Below are positions 58,236-64,000 of a stretch of 64,000 bases of DNA, piece after piece. How positions within the stretch are numbered: the stretch's first letter is position 1; the number at the start of each line of letters is the position of its first letter. The DNA comes from Azospirillum thermophilum (GTDB lineage: Bacteria > Pseudomonadota > Alphaproteobacteria > Azospirillales > Azospirillaceae): the NCBI RefSeq assembly GCF_003130795.1, contig NZ_CP029352.1, positions 846,001 through 910,000 of the forward strand, given 5' to 3'. A model generated the notes under the pieces. That model had not been told where the DNA came from. It ran no database searches and was given only the letters and a program-made list of their open reading frames with translations. A program made the position numbers and the translations under genes.

Positions 58236-59575
58236 GCCAGAACCTCGCTGAGCGCCTTGGCGAAGGCGTCCATGTCGGACTCGGTGTTCGTCTCGGTCGC
58301 GGCGACCAGCAGCAGATCCTCCAGCTCGCCCGGGAACAGGCGGGAGGCGGGAACGCCGCCCAGGATACGCCGCCGGGCCAGGGCCTCCACCACCTCGGCG
58401 GCCGGCTTCGGCAGCTTCACCGTGAACTCGTTGAAGAAGCCGTCGTTGAGGATCTCCACGCCCGGCACCGCCGACAGCCTGTCGGCAAGCTGCACCGCCT
58501 TGGCGTGGTTGATCTGCGCCAGACGGGCCAGCCCCTCCTCGCCCAGCAGGCTGAGGTGGATGGAGAAGGCGAGCGCGCAGAGGCCCGAGTTGGTGCAGAT
58601 GTTGGAGGTCGCCTTCTCGCGCCGGATATGCTGCTCGCGGGTCGAGAGCGTCAGCACGAAGCCGCGGCGGCCGTCGGCGTCCACCGTCTGGCCGCACAGG
58701 CGGCCGGGCATCTGGCGGACGTACTTGTCCTTGACCGCGAACAGCCCGACATAGGGGCCGCCGAAGTTCAAGGCGTTGCCCAGCGACTGGCCCTCGGCGG
58801 CGACGATGTCGGCCCCCATCTCGCCCGGCGGGGTCAGCAGGCCGAGCGACACGGCCTCCGTCACCACGACGATCAGCAGGGCGCCCTTGGCCTGGCAGGC
58901 CTTGGCGAGCTCGGAATAGTCGCGGACATGGCCGAAGACGTCGGGGTTCTGCACGACGACGCAGGAGGTGTCGCCGTCGACGAGCGCCAGCAGATCTTCA
59001 CCACCCTTCGGAGCCGCCGGCATCGTCACCGCCTCGAAGCCGATGAAGCGGGCATCGGTGGTGGTGACGTCGCGGTAGTGCGGATGGAGCCCGCCCGACA
59101 GGACCGCCTTCTTCCGGCGGGTGACGCGGTTCGCCATCATCACCGCCTCGGCACAGGCGGTGGCGCCGTCATACATCGAGGCGTTGGCGACCTCCATGCC
59201 GGTCAGCAGGGCGACCTGGGTCTGGAACTCGAACAGCACCTGCAGCGTGCCCTGGCTCACCTCCGGCTGGTACGGAGTGTAGGCGGTCAGGAACTCGCCG
59301 CGCTGGACCAGATGGTCCACCGTCGCCGGGACATGGTGGCGGTAGGAGCCGGCGCCGAGGAAGCTGGGCACCGTGCCGGCGGCGAGGTTCCTCGCCGCCA
59401 TGCCGCCCAGCAGCCGCTCCACCTCAAGCTCGCCCATATGGTTGGGCAGGCCCCCGATCGGGCCGTCGAGGCGCGCGGCCTTCGGCACGTCACGGAACAG
59501 GTCTTCGACCGACTGGACATTGATCGCCGACAGCATCGACTGCCGGTCGGCCTCGGTCAGGGGCAGGTAGCGCAT
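58232..59575 (-). CDS. gcvPA: Glycine dehydrogenase (decarboxylating), subunit 1
   Basis: The product has 447 residues from the ATG at 59575. The start [20 protein letters not shown] and the family blocks [40 protein letters not shown] and [11 protein letters not shown] are typical of subunit 1. It forms the heterotetramer of the two-subunit P protein. It lies between gcvH and gcvPB with 1-bp and overlapping junctions, so the operon is tightly coupled. Confidence 0.96.
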   Translation of the reverse strand: MRYLPLTEADRQSMLSAINVQSVEDLFRDVPKAARLDGPIGGLPNHMGELEVERLLGGMAARNLAAGTVPSFLGAGSYRHHVPATVDHLVQRGEFLTAYTPYQPEVSQGTLQVLFEFQTQVALLTGMEVANASMYDGATACAEAVMMANRVTRRKKAVLSGGLHPHYRDVTTTDARFIGFEAVTMPAAPKGGEDLLALVDGDTSCVVVQNPDVFGHVRDYSELAKACQAKGALLIVVVTEAVSLGLLTPPGEMGADIVAAEGQSLGNALNFGGPYVGLFAVKDKYVRQMPGRLCGQTVDADGRRGFVLTLSTREQHIRREKATSNICTNSGLCALAFSIHLSLLGEEGLARLAQINHAKAVQLADRLSAVPGVEILNDGFFNEFTVKLPKPAAEVVEALARRRILGGVPASRLFPGELEDLLLVAATETNTESDMDAFAKALSEVLA

Positions 59576-59576
59576 G

Positions 59577-59954
59577 TTACTGCAGGCCCTCCACATAGGC
59601 GTCGTAGGCGGCACGGTCCATCAGGCCCGAGAGCTGGGAGGGATCGGACAGGCGGATCTTGAAGAACCAGCCGTCCTCCTCGGCGCTGCTGTTCACGCGG
59701 GCCGGCTCGCCCTCCAGGTCATGGTTCACCTCGGTGACCTCGCCGGAGACCGGCGCGAACACCTCGCTGGCGGCCTTGACCGACTCGACGACGGCCGCTT
59801 CCTTGCCCTGTTCGAGCACGCGCCCGACGTCCGGCAGTTCGACGAACACCACGTCGCCGAGCGCGTGCTGGGCGTAGTTGGTGATTCCGACGGTGCCGAC
59901 ATCGCCCTGGAGGAGCACCCACTCATGGTCCTTGGTGAAGTAGAGATCCGACAT
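59577..59954 (-). CDS. gcvH: Glycine cleavage system H protein
   Basis: The product has 125 residues. The lipoylation site is the Lys in [20 protein letters not shown] (near residue 60). The start [20 protein letters not shown] and the end [19 protein letters not shown] are standard. The H protein shuttles the aminomethyl group between P, T and L proteins. It lies 44 bp downstream of gcvT. Confidence 0.97.
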   Translation of the reverse strand: MSDLYFTKDHEWVLLQGDVGTVGITNYAQHALGDVVFVELPDVGRVLEQGKEAAVVESVKAASEVFAPVSGEVTEVNHDLEGEPARVNSSAEEDGWFFKIRLSDPSQLSGLMDRAAYDAYVEGLQ

Positions 59955-59998
59955 TCCTGTCCCCTGTTCTCGATTGTGTCTGCGATGGATCCGCGGTT

Positions 59999-61123
59999 TC
60001 AGCCGCGGTAATAGCGCTGCGGCACGAAAGGCGTGGCGGCGACGCGGGCGGCCAGCGGCTTGCCGCGGACCATCAGCTGCACCGGCGTGTCGACGGCGGA
60101 ATGGGCGATGTCGACATAGCCCATGGCGACCGGCGTTCCCGCGGTCGGGCCGAAGCCGCCGCTGGTGACCTCGCCGATCTGCGCGCCGGCCGCATCGTGG
60201 ACGGGAGTGTGCTCGCGGGCCGGCTGGCGCCCCTCCGGACGCAGCCCGACACGGCGGCGCGAGGCGCCCTGTTCAAGCTGCCGGGAGATGACGTCGTATC
60301 CCGGGAAGCCCCCTTCCGCCCGGCGGCGCTTTGGCAGCGTCCATTCCAGGGCGGCCTCGACCGGCGTGGTGGTGGTGTCGATGTCATGGCCATAGAGGCA
60401 GAGCCCGGCCTCCAGCCGCAGGCTGTCGCGGGCGCCCAGGCCGATCGCCTCCACCTCCTCCTCCGCCAGCAGGGCGCGGGCGATGGCATCCGCGTCCGAC
60501 CTGTCGCAGGAGATCTCGTAGCCGTCCTCGCCGGTATAGCCGGAGCGGGTGATCAGCACCGGCACGCCCTTGAAGGTGGCGGACAGGTAGCTCATGAACT
60601 TCATCGTCGCCGCCTCGGGCACGAAGCGCGCCATCACCTGGGCGGCCATCGGCCCCTGCAGCGCCATCAGCGCCGCATCCTCCAGCACCTCCACCTCGGC
60701 CTTGCCGGCCAGTTTCTCGCGCAGGTGGGCGACGTCCTGCTCCTTGCAGGCGGCGTTGACGACCAGGAACAGGTGGTCGCCGGCGTTGGTCACCATCAGG
60801 TCGTCGAGGATGCCACCCTGCTCGTTGAGGAACAGGGTGTAACGCATGCGGCCGAGGCCGAGCCCCTTGATGTCGCCGGGAACCAGCGTCTCCAGCGCCG
60901 CGGCGGGATCGTCGCCGGTCAGGCGCACCTGCCCCATGTGGGAGACGTCGAACAGGCCGGCCTTCTCACGGGTATGCAGATGTTCCTTCAGGATGCCCAT
61001 CGGGTACTGCACCGGCATATCGTAGCCGGCGAAGGGCACCATGCGGGCCTTCAGCTCCAGGTGCAGGGCATGGAGCGGAGTCGTCTTGAGCGATTCGGCG
61101 GGATGTTCGGTCGCCTCGGTCAC
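59999..61123 (-). CDS. gcvT: Aminomethyltransferase (glycine cleavage T protein)
   Basis: The product has 374 residues from a GTG at 61123, preferred because GGAGGA lies 6 bp upstream; the open frame beyond runs into the riboswitch. Motifs include [49 protein letters not shown] and [20 protein letters not shown]. The enzyme transfers the methylene group to tetrahydrofolate and releases ammonia. It is the first gene of gcvT-gcvH-gcvPA-gcvPB and is controlled by the tandem glycine riboswitch upstream. Confidence 0.96.
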   Translation of the reverse strand: MTEATEHPAESLKTTPLHALHLELKARMVPFAGYDMPVQYPMGILKEHLHTREKAGLFDVSHMGQVRLTGDDPAAALETLVPGDIKGLGLGRMRYTLFLNEQGGILDDLMVTNAGDHLFLVVNAACKEQDVAHLREKLAGKAEVEVLEDAALMALQGPMAAQVMARFVPEAATMKFMSYLSATFKGVPVLITRSGYTGEDGYEISCDRSDADAIARALLAEEEVEAIGLGARDSLRLEAGLCLYGHDIDTTTTPVEAALEWTLPKRRRAEGGFPGYDVISRQLEQGASRRRVGLRPEGRQPAREHTPVHDAAGAQIGEVTSGGFGPTAGTPVAMGYVDIAHSAVDTPVQLMVRGKPLAARVAATPFVPQRYYRG

Positions 61124-61176
61124 GCGGGTCCTCCGACATGGTATGCATTCCCGGTACCCGGGCGGGTACAAGGTCT

Positions 61177-61400
61177 GCCCCCTTCTGTCTTGGACCTGAG
61201 AGATTCACCGGCGCTCCTTCGGGAACGCGGCGGCTTACTCCTTCGGTGAGGCCCGGCGCGCCCGCGCGTTCGGCGCGTGCGGCGGGGCCTGCTTTCCAGA
61301 GGCGCCTGGGCCAAGCGGTCCTTTTGCCTGAGAGTTTCCGGGGGCGGTTGCTCCTTCGGCGCCACCGTCGGACCGGGGTCCGGCGGCAATCTCTCCCGCA
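61177..61400 (-). promoter_or_regulatory. Tandem glycine riboswitch upstream of gcvT
   Basis: Reading on the minus strand, aptamer 1 starts at about 61400 with GCGGGAGAGA and contains GCCGAAGGAGCAA and CTCTCAGGCAAAAGGACCG. A short linker with CTCTGGAAAGC follows. Aptamer 2 contains CACCGAAGGAGTAAG and AATCTCTCAGGTCCAAGACA, ending with GAAGGGG at about 61177. Both conserved glycine-binding cores are present, so cooperative binding is expected. A small hairpin (GTACCC/GGGTAC, 61154-61169) lies between it and the gcvT ribosome site and may be part of the expression platform. Glycine normally switches the operon on. Confidence 0.95.
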
Positions 61401-61493
61401 TGGCATGTCAGCATGTGGCCCCACACTGTGGCGCAGCGCCGGAATTGTCAATGGCGCCATTAAGTCGCCAGAGGAGGGGCGGGATCCAGGTGC

Positions 61494-61522
61494 GAAAAAG
61501 GCGCCCTCGGGTGAGGACGCCT
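61494..61522 (-). terminator. Terminator of the lipoprotein gene
   Basis: On the minus strand AGGCGTCCTC (61522-61513) pairs with GAGGGCGCCT (61508-61499), one T-G wobble, followed by TTTTC. It separates the lipoprotein gene from the riboswitch region. Confidence 0.8.
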
Positions 61523-61549
61523 CGTCTCGCAGAAGCCGGGAAGTCGGGC

Positions 61550-62143
61550 CTACTGCCGCTTCGCCGTCCCGAACTGGGCGCGGTTGAAGGCCAGTTCCTC
61601 CGGGGAGAGCTGGAAGCCGACATAGACCTTCCAGTCCCTGGCGTTGACGTCCTTGGGCAGCGGGATCTGCGGCGTCAGCTCCTCCTTGGAGCCGGCGCGG
61701 GCCTGCCCGTCCGGGAAGGTCACGGAGGTGTCGAAGACCGCCTTGGAGACGATGGTCTCGTCCGGCTGGGCGATCGCGACGAAATACTTGTAGTTCGCGG
61801 TGTCGCCCTTCATCGCCGGGCCGCGCTCGGCGACCAGATAGACGCTGACGTTCACGGTCACGCCCTTGCTGGTGTACTCGCAGTTGCCCGTGTAGTCGGT
61901 GAGGGCGGCCCGCGTCTGCAGGTCGGTCATGTCGCGGCCGCCGGGGCGGAACTGCGCAACTTCCGACAGGTCGCGGACGATGTTGACCTTGGGGCAGGCG
62001 AACACCGCTTCCGCAGGGTCCTTCGGCCCCAGCCCCAGGCTGCTGCAGCCGGCGAGCGCCAGGCCGGCGCTGCCGAGCAGGGCGAACGCCAGCAGGCTTT
62101 TCCGGGCGGGGGTTCCTATATTACGGTCGCGGCGGCGGTCCAT
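61550..62143 (-). CDS. Lipoprotein of unknown function
   Basis: The product has 197 residues from the ATG at 62143. A basic start [15 protein letters not shown] and a hydrophobic segment [17 protein letters not shown] end in the lipobox LAGC, with the lipidated Cys near residue 33. The mature part has [40 protein letters not shown] and [20 protein letters not shown]. Similar small lipoproteins are common in Rhodospirillales; the function is not known. It is divergent from ispH. Confidence 0.85.
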   Translation of the reverse strand: MDRRRDRNIGTPARKSLLAFALLGSAGLALAGCSSLGLGPKDPAEAVFACPKVNIVRDLSEVAQFRPGGRDMTDLQTRAALTDYTGNCEYTSKGVTVNVSVYLVAERGPAMKGDTANYKYFVAIAQPDETIVSKAVFDTSVTFPDGQARAGSKEELTPQIPLPKDVNARDWKVYVGFQLSPEELAFNRAQFGTAKRQ

Positions 62144-62280
62144 CGGTTCGGCCTGAACGGTTGATCGGGTTGATGCGCCGCAACTGTAGTCAAGCGGCCG
62201 GGCCGGCACAAGGCCGCGCGGCCGTTCGGCGCATCGCTTCCCGTCCCGGCCAGGGACATGAACAAGGCACGGCACCCGGC

Positions 62281-63255
62281 ATGAGCAAGACGCCCCTGAC
62301 CCTCCTCCTCGCCGCTCCGCGCGGGTTCTGCGCCGGTGTCGACCGCGCGATCCAGATCGTCGAGGTCGCGCTGGAGCGGTTCGGCCCGCCCGTCTATGTC
62401 CGGCATGAGATCGTCCACAACCGCTTCGTGGTCGAAAGCCTGGAGGCCAAGGGCGCCGTCTTCGTCGACGAGCTGACCGAGGTGCCGGACGGCGTTCCCG
62501 TGGTCTTCTCCGCCCATGGCGTGCCGAAGTCGGTGCCGGCGGCGGCGGAGCAGCGCGGCCTCTTCTACCTCGACGCCACCTGCCCGCTGGTCAGCAAGGT
62601 CCATCGCGAGGCCGAGCGCCATCATGACGACGGGCGGCAGATCGTGCTGATCGGCCATGCCGGCCATCCGGAGGTGATCGGCACCATGGGCCAGCTTCCC
62701 GAGAGGGCGGTGGTTCTGGTGGAGACGGTGGCCGACGTCGCGACGGTGCAGGTCGCCGATCCGGAGAATCTCGCCTACGCCACCCAGACCACCCTGTCGG
62801 TGGACGAGACGGTGGAGATCGTCGCGGCGCTGAAGGCCCGTTTCCCGGCCATCGTCGGGCCGAAGAAGGAGGACATCTGCTATGCCACCACCAACCGGCA
62901 GCAGGCGGTGAAGGCCATCGCACCGCAGGTGGACGCGCTGCTGGTGCTGGGCGCCCCCAACTCCTCCAACTCCAAGCGGCTGGTCGAGGTGGCGAAGACC
63001 CACGGCTGCCCGCGGGCCCAGCTCGTCCAGCGGGCGGCGGACATCGACTGGCCGGCGCTGGAGGGGGTCCGGCGGCTGGGCATCACCGCCGGCGCCTCGG
63101 CGCCCGAGGTGCTGGTGGAGGAGGTGATCGATGCCGCCCGCGCCCGCTTCGACGTCACGGTGGAGGAGCTGCGCACCGCCACCGAGAACATCACCTTCAA
63201 ACTGCCCAAGCCCCTGCTCGACCCGACGACGGAAGGCGCCGCTGCCGGCCGCTGA
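62281..63255 (+). CDS. ispH: 4-hydroxy-3-methylbut-2-enyl diphosphate reductase
   Basis: The product has 324 residues. The ATG at 62281 starts [20 protein letters not shown] with the first cluster Cys (17); the second is in [18 protein letters not shown] and the third in [29 protein letters not shown] and [14 protein letters not shown] are typical. The [4Fe-4S] enzyme makes IPP and DMAPP in the last MEP step, the same pathway as dxs in this window. It is followed 67 bp later by thrB, a frequent alphaproteobacterial order. Confidence 0.96.
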   Translation: MSKTPLTLLLAAPRGFCAGVDRAIQIVEVALERFGPPVYVRHEIVHNRFVVESLEAKGAVFVDELTEVPDGVPVVFSAHGVPKSVPAAAEQRGLFYLDATCPLVSKVHREAERHHDDGRQIVLIGHAGHPEVIGTMGQLPERAVVLVETVADVATVQVADPENLAYATQTTLSVDETVEIVAALKARFPAIVGPKKEDICYATTNRQQAVKAIAPQVDALLVLGAPNSSNSKRLVEVAKTHGCPRAQLVQRAADIDWPALEGVRRLGITAGASAPEVLVEEVIDAARARFDVTVEELRTATENITFKLPKPLLDPTTEGAAAGR

Positions 63256-63322
63256 TCGGCTGCCCGTGTCGGTCACAAGTCAAGTTGACCGGCTGCGCGA
63301 AACCCGGTAAGGCGCAGGGACC

Positions 63323-64000
63323 ATGGCCGTCTATACCGAAGTCTCCGACGAGGATCTGAACGCGTTCGTCGCCCAGTACGATCTGGGCGCCGTCGTGTCG
63401 TGCAAGGGCATCGCCGAGGGGGTGGAGAATTCCAACTTCCTCCTGGTGACCGATCGCGGCCCCTACATCCTGACGCTCTACGAGAAGCGGACGCGGCGGG
63501 AGGATTTGCCCTTCTTCCTCGGGCTGATGGAGCATCTGGCGGCCAAGGGGATCGCCTGCCCCCTGCCGGTGGCCGGGCGCGACGGGCAGGCCCTGCGCGA
63601 GCTGTGCGGCCGGCCGGCGGTGATCGTCACCTTCCTGGCCGGCATGTGGCCGCGCCGCATCCTGCCGCAGCATTGCGCTCAGCTCGGCACGGCGCTCGCC
63701 CGGCTGCATCTGGCGGTGGCCGACTTCACGATGCGGCGGCCGAACGCCCTGTCGCTCGGCGGCTGGAAGGAGCTCTACGGCAAATGCGCCGCCCGTGCCG
63801 ACGAGGTGGCGCCGGGGCTGCGCGAGACGCTGGAGACCGAGCTCGCGGCGCTGGAGGCGCACTGGCCGGCCGGTTTGCCGTCCGGCGTCATCCACGCCGA
63901 CCTCTTCCCCGACAACGTCTTCTTCCGCGGGGAGGAGCTGTCGGGGCTGATCGACTTCTACTTCGCGTGCAACGACTTCCTCGTCTATGACGTGGCGATC
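63323..64000 (+). CDS. thrB: Homoserine kinase (ThrB2 type), C-terminus cut by window edge
   Basis: The first 226 residues are visible from the ATG at 63323 and run off the end of the window. The fold is of the choline/aminoglycoside kinase type used by alphaproteobacterial homoserine kinases: MAVYTEVSDEDLNAFVAQYD, GIAEGVENSNFLLVTDRGPY, TLYEKRTRREDLPFFLGLME, and the catalytic GVIHADLFPDNVFF with LIDFYFACNDFLVYDVAI. It phosphorylates homoserine for threonine synthesis. An rnhA gene often follows in these genomes but lies outside. Confidence 0.93.
   Translation, partial: MAVYTEVSDEDLNAFVAQYDLGAVVSCKGIAEGVENSNFLLVTDRGPYILTLYEKRTRREDLPFFLGLMEHLAAKGIACPLPVAGRDGQALRELCGRPAVIVTFLAGMWPRRILPQHCAQLGTALARLHLAVADFTMRRPNALSLGGWKELYGKCAARADEVAPGLRETLETELAALEAHWPAGLPSGVIHADLFPDNVFFRGEELSGLIDFYFACNDFLVYDVAI

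Overview
This 64 kb window looks like a chromosomal segment of an Azospirillum-like alphaproteobacterium (Rhodospirillales). The assignment is an inference from the very high GC content, the alphaproteobacterial gene sets (petABC, xseB-ispA-dxs, a riboswitch-led gcvT-gcvH-gcvPA-gcvPB operon, moxR-DUF58-batA-like-DUF4159) and the dense chemotaxis and c-di-GMP signalling genes. No taxonomic marker in the window settles the genus.

Positions 1-10434 are the end of a genomic island. A tyrosine integrase (8351-10255, minus) starts just downstream of the 3' end of tRNA-Gln(TTG) (10435-10509, minus). Four perfectly spaced 12-bp repeats lie between them and look like integrase arm sites. Inside the island are a large SNF2-type helicase cut by the window edge, a decayed DUF4166 gene, an IS256 fragment joined to an IS3 fragment, an unexplained inverted repeat of about 54 bp per arm around a perfect 14-bp palindrome, an ISL3-like transposase with a small coupled partner and a convergent second tyrosine recombinase, and two small genes of unknown function. 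The far att site is not in the window.

From 10598 onward the content is core chromosome. It runs as follows: the moxR/DUF58/batA-like/DUF4159 membrane operon (minus); DUF1285, CoA-pyrophosphatase and CCA nucleotidyltransferase; a flavodoxin-fold oxidoreductase divergent from a TetR gene; hemF and trmL; the bc1 operon petABC; DUF924, a receiver protein and DUF423; ArsR and TusA; an acetylpolyamine/histone deacetylase family gene; xseB-ispA-dxs (isoprenoid precursors); ppc; a small Cys-containing ORF; a chemoreceptor; a FIST protein, a hybrid histidine kinase, an HD-GYP regulator and a GGDEF/EAL protein that form a signalling block; epmA divergent from efp; suhB-like; an OmpA-like / MotA-like / MotB-like envelope cluster; LysR and a bicarbonate permease (SbtA type); the glycine cleavage operon with a tandem glycine riboswitch; a lipoprotein; ispH; and the start of homoserine kinase.

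Six breaks in five otherwise well conserved genes all have the same form: exactly one base is missing from a C or G run of 3 to 5 bases. This is more like a systematic base-calling or assembly error than real decay, so these genes are probably intact in the organism. They are typed as pseudogenes only because the frame is broken in this sequence. The most promising candidate for an undescribed system is the three-gene envelope motor cluster at 51048-54612. The least explained DNA structure is the inverted repeat at 3212-3444.
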